Shown piece after piece: positions 51,627 to 58,795 of a stretch of DNA of 64,000 nt. Where the stretch lies: NCBI GenBank assembly GCA_024222295.1, contig JAAEPF010000002.1, positions 1-64,000 on the forward strand, given 5' to 3'. Position numbers and translations under genes: made by a program. How positions within the stretch are numbered: position 1 is the first letter of the stretch; each line of letters opens with the position of its first letter. This DNA is from Actinomycetes bacterium (GTDB lineage: Bacteria; Actinomycetota; Acidimicrobiia; Acidimicrobiales; Microtrichaceae). Under the pieces are notes generated by a model. The model saw only the letters and a program-made list of their open reading frames with translations. It was not told the origin of the DNA and made no database searches.

Positions 51627-52685
51627 ATGGCCGAGCCCGATGAGGACACATCTGAACCGTCGGGCGATGAAGACCCAGCCGAGGGAGGCGACGGCGAGCC
51701 ATCAGAGGCCGGCGACGGTGGCCCCAACCTGATTGACCGGACGCTGGACCGCGTGGATGCGATCCAGAGGGGGATCCCGCCCGTTGCCGTGGTGCACGCG
51801 GTGCTCAAGAAGTACGGAGAGGACCGATGCGGCCAGTTGGCGATGATGCTGTCCTACCGCGGCTTCTTTGCGATCTTCCCGTTGCTTCTGGCGTTCGTGG
51901 CCGTCGTGTCGTTGTTGCTGCAGGACAACCCCGATCTGCGTGACCAGCTGATCGACTCCACGCTGTCGGCGGTTCCGGTAATCGGCTCCGAGATACAGGA
52001 CGCCGCCTCCGTGCCGAGCGGAAGCGTGGTTGTGGTCGTCGGCTCGGTCCTCGTCTCGATCTGGGCGGGGCTGGGGCTGCTCGAGGTGCTCCAGGAAACG
52101 CTCAACACGATCTGGGGTGTGCCCCTGTACGAACGGCCTCCGTGGATCATCCGTCGCCTCCGTGCACTGCCTGGCGCCGTTCTCATCGGAGCCTGCCTCG
52201 TGCTGTCCGGAGCATCGGCGTGGATCTTCTCCGACGGCGACCTGCCATGGGTGCAACGCGCCGCCGGCTACTTGCTGCCGTTCCTGGCCGGCGCCCTCTG
52301 CTACCTCGGCCTGCACTGGCTGCTGTGTGTGCGCAAGGTGCCCTTCACCTCGCAGCTCTGGGGCGCCGGGTTCGTCGGGGCAGCCTGGTTTGGGCTCCAG
52401 CTGCTCGGCACCTGGTACGTCAACCGCTATGTGTTGCAGGCATCGGACCGTTACGGGATCTTCGTGGTGGTGTTCGGAATCCTGTCGTGGGCCTACCTGC
52501 TGGGCCTTCTGTACCTGTACGGCAACGAGTTGGCCTCGGTGATGCACGACCGGCGGTGGCCGCGCAGCCTCACCGGCCGCAACCTCGGGCCGGCGGACGT
52601 GGAGGCCCAGGCACGGGTGTTGCGCCGCGAACTGCGCGTCGAAGGAACCGGTCTCGACGTCGAGGTGCCCGAGCTGCCGCGATGA
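51627..52685 (+). CDS. YihY/BrkB-type inner membrane protein
   Basis: A 352-residue membrane protein with about six spans. The first 35 residues are strongly acidic. The family motif around the first span, CGQLAMMLSYRGFFAIFPLLLA, corresponds to the A-x-x-L-S-Y-x-x-x-x-S-L-x-P-L of YihY proteins. LQETLNTIWGVPLYERPPW and the late YGIFVVVFGILSWAYLLGLLYLYGNELASV region also match. The family was once called ribonuclease BN in error; its true role is unknown. TACGGT (51613-51618) lies 8 nt before the ATG. Divergent from the LLM operon with 70 bp between starts. Confidence 0.85.
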   Translation: MAEPDEDTSEPSGDEDPAEGGDGEPSEAGDGGPNLIDRTLDRVDAIQRGIPPVAVVHAVLKKYGEDRCGQLAMMLSYRGFFAIFPLLLAFVAVVSLLLQDNPDLRDQLIDSTLSAVPVIGSEIQDAASVPSGSVVVVVGSVLVSIWAGLGLLEVLQETLNTIWGVPLYERPPWIIRRLRALPGAVLIGACLVLSGASAWIFSDGDLPWVQRAAGYLLPFLAGALCYLGLHWLLCVRKVPFTSQLWGAGFVGAAWFGLQLLGTWYVNRYVLQASDRYGIFVVVFGILSWAYLLGLLYLYGNELASVMHDRRWPRSLTGRNLGPADVEAQARVLRRELRVEGTGLDVEVPELPR

Positions 52686-52713
52686 GCGGTGGTTCGGGTG
52701 ACCGGGGTTCTGG

Positions 52714-53202
52714 CTAGCCGTACGCTGCGCGGGCGGCGGCGATCGCCTGGATTGCGGCTTCCTTGCCGGACCAGTCGCCGATCACGGCTTCCTTGCCCGG
52801 GTCGAGGTCCTTGTAGACGGTGAAGAAGTGCCTGACCTCCGCGAGGAGGAACTCGTCGACGTCACCCACGTCGGTGATCTGTGACCAGCGGGGGTCGTCG
52901 GCCGGCACGCACAACACCTTGAGGTCGCGGCCGGCCTCGTCGCTCATCTCCAGCACGGCGACGGCGCGGGCTTTGATGTGGCAGCCCGGGAATGTCGGGT
53001 CCTCGAGCAGCACGAGGGCATCGAGAGGATCGCCGTCCTCGGCGAGCGTGTGGGGGAAGAACCCGTACTCAGCCGGGTACACAGTGGCGGCGAACAGGTG
53101 CCGGTCGAGCCAGACCTCCCCGGTGTCGTGGTCGATCTCGTACTTGTTCATCGAGCCCTGCGGGATCTCGACGATCACCTCGAACACGTCGCTATCGGTC
53201 AC
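52714..53202 (-). CDS. ppa: Inorganic pyrophosphatase
   Basis: A 162-residue family I soluble pyrophosphatase. The metal-binding signature is EDGDPLDALVLL (Asp56, Asp58, Asp61) and the active-site residues include KYEID (Lys20, Glu22) and RHLFAATVYPAEYGFFP. It removes pyrophosphate produced by biosynthesis and drives reactions such as the aminoacyl-tRNA and acyl-CoA ligase steps encoded elsewhere in the window. TAGGGT (53209-53214) lies 6 nt before GTG 53202, so the mRNA should be leaderless. Confidence 0.95.
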   Translation of the reverse strand: MTDSDVFEVIVEIPQGSMNKYEIDHDTGEVWLDRHLFAATVYPAEYGFFPHTLAEDGDPLDALVLLEDPTFPGCHIKARAVAVLEMSDEAGRDLKVLCVPADDPRWSQITDVGDVDEFLLAEVRHFFTVYKDLDPGKEAVIGDWSGKEAAIQAIAAARAAYG

Positions 53203-53282
53203 AGCATGACCCTACCGGCGGATCGCCGGAACTCGGTGGTGGCCACGCGATGGTCGCGCCGGTCAGCGGGTGGCTCGGCGGT

Positions 53283-53873
53283 TCAGCCCTGGGCTTCGGC
53301 GTCCAGGCCCCGCATGCCGGACCAGGCGAGGCCTGCCACGGCTTCGGAGAGCTCGTCGACGTCGGGTGTGCGGTCGTGCTGCAGCCAGTAGCGGCTGGCC
53401 GCCTCGGTCATGCCAACGATCGTGTGTGCGAGGAGCACGCGGTGCTCGGCAGGCTGGCCGTCGACCACGATCAGCTCTGCGATCGCCTCGGCGATCGATG
53501 CCTCGACCGAACGGGTGAGCGAGGCGAACTCGGGGTCGCGGCGAGCCCCTGCGCCGAACAGCACCTTGAACGCATCGGTGTTGTTGGCCACGTAGCGGAA
53601 GTAGGCCCCGAATCCCATCTCGATCTGCTGGCGGGGGCCTTCGGCATCAGCTGTGGCCTTGGCGATCGTGTCGCGGAGCTGGTTGCCGATCTCGGTCAGC
53701 AACTCCACGAAGAGGTCCCTCTTGGAGGAGAAGTGCTGGTAGAGCACCGGCTTGGTGACGCCCGCAGCGTCGGCCACGTCGTTCATCGACGCGGCATGGA
53801 AGCCCTGCTCTGAGAACACGCCGATGGCGGTCTCGATCAGCTGTGCTCGTCGTTCTGCTGCGGGTAGTCGCAT
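53283..53873 (-). CDS. TetR-family transcriptional regulator
   Basis: A 196-residue regulator. The N-terminal helix-turn-helix reads RAQLIETAIGVFSEQGF then DVADAAGVTKPVLYQHFSSKRDLFVELL, as in TetR. The C-terminal ligand domain is all-helical (FGAYFRYVANNTDAFKVLFG, RVLLAHTIVGMTEAASRYW), the type often seen in regulators of lipid metabolism. A GTTACC-N4-GGTAAC palindrome at 53916-53931 covers its likely -10 (TACCGT, minus strand, 53924-53929), so it should repress itself. The same palindrome at 33082 suggests that it also controls the acyl-CoA dehydrogenase. ATG 53873 is the best start but has no clear ribosome-binding site. Confidence 0.88.
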   Translation of the reverse strand: MRLPAAERRAQLIETAIGVFSEQGFHAASMNDVADAAGVTKPVLYQHFSSKRDLFVELLTEIGNQLRDTIAKATADAEGPRQQIEMGFGAYFRYVANNTDAFKVLFGAGARRDPEFASLTRSVEASIAEAIAELIVVDGQPAEHRVLLAHTIVGMTEAASRYWLQHDRTPDVDELSEAVAGLAWSGMRGLDAEAQG

Positions 53874-53915
53874 GTCGGTGGTTGGGTCGGGCTCCGGACC
53901 ATCCGGCTTCCTCTG

Positions 53916-53931
53916 GTTACCCAACGGTAAC
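53916..53931. promoter_or_regulatory. Palindromic operator GTTACC-N4-GGTAAC upstream of the TetR gene
   Basis: Perfect 6-bp arms with spacer CAAC. The minus-strand -10 candidate TACCGT (53924-53929) lies inside the site. It also lies 55 bp upstream of the plus-strand -10 of the sucrase/ferredoxin-like gene and could influence it. The site at 33082-33097 has the same arms and spacer length. Confidence 0.65.
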
Positions 53932-53997
53932 AAAGGGCCGTGTCCACTCGGGAATCCTCGCACGAAGCAGCCGCTGGTGGCCCCGTAGGATGAGGCC

Positions 53998-55020
53998 ATG
54001 GACCATGCGGAGGGCCTGCGGCTCGAAAAGGTGAGGTGTGCCGGCGCGCACCGCGCCGAAGATGCGGACCCCGCCGGTACGGCGCCGCAGTGGGACGCCG
54101 TGCTGGTGGTCGAGATGGCCGGCCCGTGGCCACGCGACATCTCGATGGCGGAGCCGTTCGCGTCGCTCACCGACGCCCCGGCGGCGACGATCGTCGGCGC
54201 CGATGGCCGCATGTGGCGCCCGCAGGGCGTGCTGCCCGAGTCCGCCGACGGCTCCGTTCGGGTGATGGCCTTCGAGCGGGCAACTTCAGGGTGCGGCCCC
54301 TTCGCTCGTCGCGAATGGCGGCTGCCCGGCGGCGACCCTGTCCGGTTGCGCCAACTGTGCACCGCCTTGCTCGCCGCTGACAGCGACGCGGTAGGTGGCT
54401 TCTCGCAGTGGCGCGACGACCCGTCCGAGGGGACTGTTGACTTGCTGTTGTGCACCCACGGCAACCGCGACGTCTGCTGTGGCGGGTCAGGTGCTGCGCT
54501 GCACGCCGCCGCGGTGACAGCCCTGGGCGGCGCTGACACGCAAGGCGCGAGCGGCGGCCGTCGGCGGCTCTGGAGGACATCGCACGCCGGTGGTCACCGG
54601 TTTGCCCCCACGGGCGTGTCGTTCCCCGATGGGGTCTCCTGGGCACACATGGACACTGCAGATGTGCTGGCAATCCTCGACCGCGCGGGCGACCCCCGGG
54701 TGCTCGGAACGCACTGGCGTGGTGCGGTGGCCATGGAGCCCGGCCCCGCTCAGGTGGCCGACCGGGAGGGCTTCTCCGAGTTCGGCTGGAACTGGCTCGC
54801 CGCGGACCGCAAGCCCGTGCTCGTGGCACATGATCGCAACTCGCTCGACACGACCGTCGACGTGCTCGCCGAGGACCGCAGATCGGGAGTCCGTTCGGTG
54901 CGGGTGTCAGTGGCACTCGAGCGCCACATCTCGATGCCCACCTGCGGCGCCGTGGACGAGCCCGAGCTGAAGACCGAGCCCGTGTGGATGATCACCAAGA
55001 CCGAAACCGGCACCGACTGA
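53998..55020 (+). CDS. Sucrase/ferredoxin-like (thioredoxin-like 2Fe-2S) family protein
   Basis: A 340-residue protein of the sucrase/ferredoxin-like family. Its core is LLLCTHGNRDVCCGGSG, with the cysteine cluster expected to hold a [2Fe-2S] centre, followed by WRTSHAGGHRFAPTGVSFPDG. An early Cys (RCAGAHRAED) is conserved too. The family name comes from an early misassignment; actinobacterial members are of unknown physiological role. TAGGAT (53986-53991) is 6 nt before ATG 53998, giving a leaderless transcript. It is divergent from the TetR gene with an operator between them, so it is a possible third target. Confidence 0.85.
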   Translation: MDHAEGLRLEKVRCAGAHRAEDADPAGTAPQWDAVLVVEMAGPWPRDISMAEPFASLTDAPAATIVGADGRMWRPQGVLPESADGSVRVMAFERATSGCGPFARREWRLPGGDPVRLRQLCTALLAADSDAVGGFSQWRDDPSEGTVDLLLCTHGNRDVCCGGSGAALHAAAVTALGGADTQGASGGRRRLWRTSHAGGHRFAPTGVSFPDGVSWAHMDTADVLAILDRAGDPRVLGTHWRGAVAMEPGPAQVADREGFSEFGWNWLAADRKPVLVAHDRNSLDTTVDVLAEDRRSGVRSVRVSVALERHISMPTCGAVDEPELKTEPVWMITKTETGTD

Positions 55021-55199
55021 CCCGCTCACGGCTCCGGCCAGTAGGTGAAGGATCCGCCGCGGTCGTTTCACCCCGAACAGCTACTGCTGTGCCGGCCTCC
55101 GCAAGCAGCGCACGAACTGGGTGGGACCGCCGCTTGGGGGCGTGCGGCCCCCACCCGCGATCGCGACGCCCGGACCCCGAAATGCCGTAGCCTGTCGTC

Positions 55200-55403
55200 G
55201 TGCTGTCCCATCGCAGCTTCCGTTCCGTGCTGTCGGCCTGGTCTGCTGGCTCGGTCGCGTCGGCCGGCTCCGCGCTCAGCGCCGGAAGCCTCCTGTCGAT
55301 CGGATCGGCCGGGTCGATCCTGTCCATCGGCTCGACCGGCTCGATACTCGGCATCGGCTCGACCGGCGGCTGCTGCAGGATCGGCAGCGGTCGCAGCGAC
55401 TGA
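55200..55403 (+). CDS. 67-residue GS-repeat protein
   Basis: A small protein beginning LSHRSFRSVLSAWS. Residues 17-55 consist of about six hexapeptide-like units of the form (A/I/T)GSxxS, such as AGSALS, AGSLLS and TGSILG. The tail is GGCCRIGSGRSD with a Cys pair. The regular hydrophobic/Ser/Gly spacing suggests a beta-solenoid or self-associating strand. No family can be named with confidence. A TAGCCT hexamer (55188-55193) lies exactly 6 nt before GTG 55200, the same layout as at many conserved genes here, which supports real expression. The DNA is internally repetitive: a 16-bp segment recurs at 55325 and 55352. Confidence 0.6.
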   Translation: MLSHRSFRSVLSAWSAGSVASAGSALSAGSLLSIGSAGSILSIGSTGSILGIGSTGGCCRIGSGRSD

Positions 55404-55556
55404 CTCAGGGCGTGAGCGCAGACGGTGCCGGCTGCGCAGACGATGCCGGCTGCCGTGCGCCGTCGCCCGGTGCCCGCCTCCTCCTGTCGGAGTGGCGCTT
55501 CTCCCACCTGCGCCCTGCGTCGGTCACCATCGGGTAAGGATGAGAACAAGCGACTG

Positions 55557-55772
55557 ATGGAGATATTCGCGGAGGCTGGAACCACCGACGGCACCGTCGC
55601 TCACTATGTGTTCGGCGACGGCAGCGGCGGTGTCGTGATCGGCGAAGCAGATGAGGCGGGCACCGGATACCGGAACATCCTCAACTACGGGGAGTTCGTG
55701 GAGTACGAAACCAAGGTGCTGCTCTCCATCGACGATGCCGTGCCACACATCATGGACGCTCTGGCCGACTGA
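55557..55772 (+). CDS. Short DUF3303-like protein, possibly N-terminally truncated
   Basis: A 71-residue reading frame with AHYVFGDGSGGVVIGEADEAG and a C-terminal FVEYETKVLLSIDDAVPHIMDAL. This resembles the second half of small DUF3303-like ferredoxin-fold proteins of about 90 residues. The frame is open upstream (KDENKRL precedes the Met) but contains no convincing start. A five-codon minicistron (ATG 55540, stop 55555-55557) overlaps the ATG as TGATG. It may be a real short protein translated by coupling, or a remnant. Function unknown. Confidence 0.45.
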   Translation: MEIFAEAGTTDGTVAHYVFGDGSGGVVIGEADEAGTGYRNILNYGEFVEYETKVLLSIDDAVPHIMDALAD

Positions 55773-56062
55773 GCCGAGAAGCCGGGCCGGCGGAGCGACG
55801 GGCGCACCCGCTGCTCTGGCACCGGCCCGGCGTGTCGGGTGAAACCGAGGTCCCCGCCCAACCGATTCAAACGAGGCAGCGTCGTCGAGGCTGAGGCCAC
55901 GCACGGCCCCCAGTGACACGACTCAACGAGCGAGGACTGCTAGGGGGAGTGATGCCTTTAGCGGTGCAATGAGCCGGCGTCGCTTCACGCTGCGACTCGG
56001 GCGAGGCGTCGGAGTCAGGAGACCTGCTCTTACCGATGTAGGCGACAGTGGTGGAGGTCTTC
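55773..56062. other. Non-coding stretch without recognised features
   Basis: A 290-bp convergent intergenic region. I found no plausible gene, clear hairpin with T-run, or repeat in it. It is the largest gap in the window. Confidence 0.5.
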
Positions 56063-56425
56063 TCAGCGCCAGCCTTCTCGGTCGTCATGGTCGTCCAACT
56101 TGTCCGCCGCCTTGGCTGCGTAGGAGAAGATGATCGCGGGCAGCAACACGATCGAACCGGCGACCATGAGAACGACGATCGTGGTCACGAGCCACTGCGG
56201 GAACTGCAGCACCAGCCCGATGAAGAACAAGAGCATCGAGAGCGCGAAGCACGTGTAGCCAAAGCGCTGACCGAGGCTCGTCGCCCGCAGGATCTGCGCG
56301 CGTCGTTGCACAACAGGGTCGTCGGGTTCGAGCTCCATGCCAAGAGCCTGCCGTACCTGCCGGTTCGTCGCCGCATCCCGGGTCCCCGGGGCCTGGGTCC
56401 CGCGATGACCCCCCTTGGGCCGCAT
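56063..56425 (-). CDS. Small membrane protein of unknown function
   Basis: A 120-residue protein. A basic N-terminal tail (RPKGGHRGTQ) leads to a cytosolic helix (ELEPDDPVVQRRAQILRATSLG). Two hydrophobic spans follow (YTCFALSMLLFFIGLVL and WLVTTIVVLMVAGSIVLLPA), and then a charged C-terminus (KLDDHDDREGW). The family is not recognised; gene order next to FHA and WXG100 genes is the only clue. AGAAGG 6 nt before ATG 56425 selects this start; an internal ATG before ELEP is an alternative. It is divergent from the FHA gene. Confidence 0.6.
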   Translation of the reverse strand: MRPKGGHRGTQAPGTRDAATNRQVRQALGMELEPDDPVVQRRAQILRATSLGQRFGYTCFALSMLLFFIGLVLQFPQWLVTTIVVLMVAGSIVLLPAIIFSYAAKAADKLDDHDDREGWR

Positions 56426-56507
56426 CACGTGCCTTCTCATACACTGACGAGCGAGGAAGACGCCCGGCTGTCGCAGTCCGCGTGACGGGCAGGAATGGGA
56501 GAGGTTC

Positions 56508-56957
56508 ATGGCGGGTCGGCTCTACGTTGACTTCTGTGGCGAGCAGCTGAAGCTCGCACCCGGTGACTCGGCGACCTTCGGTCGCGACGCAGACCTGGTG
56601 ATCGACGACAACCCCTACCTGCACCGCGTGCTGGGGCGATTCGAGCACCGCGACGGGCATTGGTGGCTCGACAACACCGGCAGCTCCACGGTCATCAACC
56701 TGCATGACCGCAACTCTGCGAACACCGCTGTGGTGGCACCGCGCGGCACGGTGGTGCTCACGATGGCGGACGTGGCGGTCAGCTTCGTGGCCGGCCGAAG
56801 CCGCTATGAGCTCGACGCCGCCGTGGAGGACGCTGTCGACCAGGTCGAGGTGGCCGCCGCTCCCGCCGAGGGCCGTCGCACGCTCGAGTGGGGCACGGTC
56901 GACCTCAATGACGACCAGCGTCCGAGGCCTGGATCTGCTGTTCGGCTTCCTTGGTGA
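56508..56957 (+). CDS. FHA-domain-like protein
   Basis: A 149-residue protein with an FHA-type beta sandwich: TFGRDADLVIDDNPYLHRVLGRFEHRDGHWWLDNTGSSTV. That run is described here by its motifs FGRDADL, LHRVLGRF and WWLDNTGS, matching the GR, SR/H and LxDxxS positions of FHA phosphothreonine readers. The last 50 residues are acidic and end in LNDDQRPRP. FHA proteins in actinobacteria often regulate type VII secretion or cell-wall synthesis. GGGAGAGG lies just before ATG 56508. Its final 53 bp overlap the end of the convergent WXG100 gene, an odd arrangement for two proteins that may work together. Confidence 0.75.
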   Translation: MAGRLYVDFCGEQLKLAPGDSATFGRDADLVIDDNPYLHRVLGRFEHRDGHWWLDNTGSSTVINLHDRNSANTAVVAPRGTVVLTMADVAVSFVAGRSRYELDAAVEDAVDQVEVAAAPAEGRRTLEWGTVDLNDDQRPRPGSAVRLPW

Positions 56958-57180
56958 TGTGCTTGGCGGCCTGGCGAAGCAGGTCAGCGGCCGACTTGAG
57001 CGCCTTGCGGTGCTGCCCGTCCCACTGGCCGACGAACTGCTTCTGGTCGTTGCCCTGCCACCATGTGGAACGGAGCTTGCCGTCGACCGTGCTGCTGGAC
57101 GCTTCGATGCTTCCGGCCTCCTCCACCATGGTGTTGGCGAGCGCCTTCATCTGCGCCGGATCCAGTCCGAGTTGTGCCAT
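56905..57180 (-). CDS. WXG100-family (ESAT-6-like) protein
   Basis: A 91-residue all-helical protein with the WXG turn at the centre (Trp41-Gln42-Gly43 in STWWQGND), the hallmark of small substrates of type VII secretion. The two helices are about residues 8-36 and 46-82. No YxxxD/E secretion tail is clear; the tail reads EAEQQIQASDAGRH. AGGAGG lies 10 nt before ATG 57180. No FtsK/EccC-type ATPase or other secretion component is in the window, so its exporter must be encoded elsewhere. It is convergent with and overlaps the FHA gene. Confidence 0.88.
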   Translation of the reverse strand: MAQLGLDPAQMKALANTMVEEAGSIEASSSTVDGKLRSTWWQGNDQKQFVGQWDGQHRKALKSAADLLRQAAKHITKEAEQQIQASDAGRH

Positions 57181-57255
57181 CTGGGTTCTTCCTCCTGGTG
57201 AAACCCGCCGCTGGTCGGCGGGATCACCCGAGTGAAACCCGAAGTCTCCGGCTTG

Positions 57256-57927
57256 TCACCGGGTCGCGCGACCCGGTCCCCGACTGCCCAGGCGTGAGGG
57301 GTGCAGGCCAGGGCCCCGCCGTGGAGCCGGGCCCTGGCCGAGGGCTGTCAGCGAGTCCGAATAGGAGCCACGGCCACCTCCGCGGCCGGGCCGGCGGGCT
57401 TGGTAGCGCCGCATCACCGAAGCGGTCACCAGCGCCAGACCGCACAACCAGAGCACGTCGCCGATGGAGATCACCTGGCCCCACGGCAACGGTATGACAT
57501 CGCCGAAGAAGCCCAGCAGTGCACCGTCGGCCACCTCGCGGCCACCGGTCAGCACCATCGAGTCGATGTCTGCGGAGTCCTCCACGATGCCTGAAGCGGT
57601 CAGCGCCGACTCGGCCACCGGCATGCCCCAGTTGATCAAGGTGACCACCAGGCTGAGTCCGACACCCGCGGCTACGAGCACCATCCCGCCGGTGTGGATG
57701 TTGAGCACGGCGAAGGCGAGTACCAGGCCGAGCCCGAGGAGGCGCAACAGCACCGCGGGCGTGCCGAAGAGGCCCGTCACGTCGGCCACCAACCACACCG
57801 TGACGCCACCGAGGCCGATCATCCACCCATCGGGCCGCCAGTCCATGACGTTGCCGAAGTTGCCGCCCCAGCGCAGCCCGAGGCCGACTCCGACGGCCAG
57901 CGCCAGCAACGTGGGGATCAAGGCCAT
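57256..57927 (-). CDS. DUF5317-like membrane protein
   Basis: A 223-residue membrane protein with about six spans and a basic Gly/Arg/Pro-rich C-terminal tail of about 45 residues. Family-like features are NIHTGGMVLVAAGVGLSLVV, LINWGMPVAESAL, GDVIPLPWGQVISIGDVLW. Members are common in Acidimicrobiia and some Firmicutes; their role is unknown. The start is placed at ATG 57927, not 57933, because TAGTTT (57934-57939) lies exactly 6 nt upstream. That hexamer shares two bases with the opposing promoter of the enoyl-CoA hydratase gene. Confidence 0.75.
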   Translation of the reverse strand: MALIPTLLALAVGVGLGLRWGGNFGNVMDWRPDGWMIGLGGVTVWLVADVTGLFGTPAVLLRLLGLGLVLAFAVLNIHTGGMVLVAAGVGLSLVVTLINWGMPVAESALTASGIVEDSADIDSMVLTGGREVADGALLGFFGDVIPLPWGQVISIGDVLWLCGLALVTASVMRRYQARRPGRGGGRGSYSDSLTALGQGPAPRRGPGLHPSRLGSRGPGRATR

Positions 57928-57933
57928 GAACAA

Positions 57934-57943
57934 AAACTAACCT
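57934..57943. promoter_or_regulatory. Divergent leaderless promoters with overlapping -10 hexamers
   Basis: The 10-mer AAACTAACCT contains TAGTTT on the minus strand (57934-57939) and TAACCT on the plus strand (57938-57943), sharing TA. Distances to the starts are 6 nt (57927) and 7 nt (57951). This repeats the geometry at 1328-1337. Confidence 0.6.
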
Positions 57944-57950
57944 GCGTGGC

Positions 57951-58730
57951 ATGTACGGCGACGAACTGCTGCTCGACACCCGTGACGGGGTGGCCACACT
58001 CACGATCAATCGGCCCGAGCGGCGCAACGCCCTCAGCTGGGACGTGATCTCCGGGATGCGTCGTGCTGTGGCCGATGTGCGTGACGATTCCGAGGTGCGG
58101 GTGGTCGTGCTCACCGGGGCCGGCGACAAGGCGTTCTGTGCCGGCGCCGACCTCACCGGCATGAAGGGCGACAGCCATGCCGAGCTGCACGACGCCCGCG
58201 GTGAGTTGGCCCGCCTGTTCGACGACCTCTGGTCGCTCGGCAAGCCGATCGTTGCGAAGGTGCGTGGCTACTGCCTCGCCGGCGGATTCGGCCTCGCGCT
58301 GGCTTGCGACATGGTGGTTGCCTCCGATGACGCCACCTTCGGCACGCCTGAGATCAACGTCGGGTTGTGGCCGTACATGATCACGGTGCCGTTGTGCCGC
58401 TCGATGCCTCCGAAGCGGGCGCTCGAGCTGATGATGACCGGCCGCCGCATCGACACCACCGAAGCCGATCGCTTCGGGTTCCTGAACCAGGTGGTCGCTG
58501 CCGACGAACTCGATGCGGCCGTGGATTCGCTCGCGGAAAGTCTGGCCGCTGCATCGCCCTCGGTCATGAAGCTCGGACGCGACAGCTTCTACCAAACCTG
58601 GGACCTGGGAGCAGCGGAGGCCCTGGCGGTGCTGCACCCCATGCTCACAGTGGGTACGGGCCTGGAGGACGCGGCGGAGGGAATCGCCGCGTTCGCCGAG
58701 AAGCGCGAGCCCCGATGGACCGGCCGCTGA
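57951..58730 (+). CDS. Enoyl-CoA hydratase/isomerase family protein
   Basis: A 259-residue crotonase-fold enzyme. ATLTINRPERRNALSW, the oxyanion loop AFCAGADLTGM and VRGYCLAGGFGLALACDMVVAS are the family motifs. The position of the second catalytic Glu appears as TPEINVGLWP, and the first catalytic Glu region is less clear, so hydration of enoyl-CoA is likely but isomerase or other crotonase chemistry is possible. TAACCT (57938-57943) lies 7 nt before ATG 57951. A second crotonase gene follows after 65 bp. Confidence 0.87.
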   Translation: MYGDELLLDTRDGVATLTINRPERRNALSWDVISGMRRAVADVRDDSEVRVVVLTGAGDKAFCAGADLTGMKGDSHAELHDARGELARLFDDLWSLGKPIVAKVRGYCLAGGFGLALACDMVVASDDATFGTPEINVGLWPYMITVPLCRSMPPKRALELMMTGRRIDTTEADRFGFLNQVVAADELDAAVDSLAESLAAASPSVMKLGRDSFYQTWDLGAAEALAVLHPMLTVGTGLEDAAEGIAAFAEKREPRWTGR

Positions 58731-58795
58731 GCACCGCAGCGGTGCGCCCTCGAGCGGCGCTGCGACGCGTCGCACCAACGGAGTAGAAACGAGCC

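Noticed and set aside
51627-52685. Ribonuclease BN
   Set aside because: The YihY/BrkB membrane family was once given this name in error; the protein is a multi-span membrane protein without nuclease motifs.
56905-57180. A type VII secretion locus
   Set aside because: Only a WXG100 protein and an FHA protein are present; no EccB, EccC, EccD or mycosin-like gene is seen within the window.
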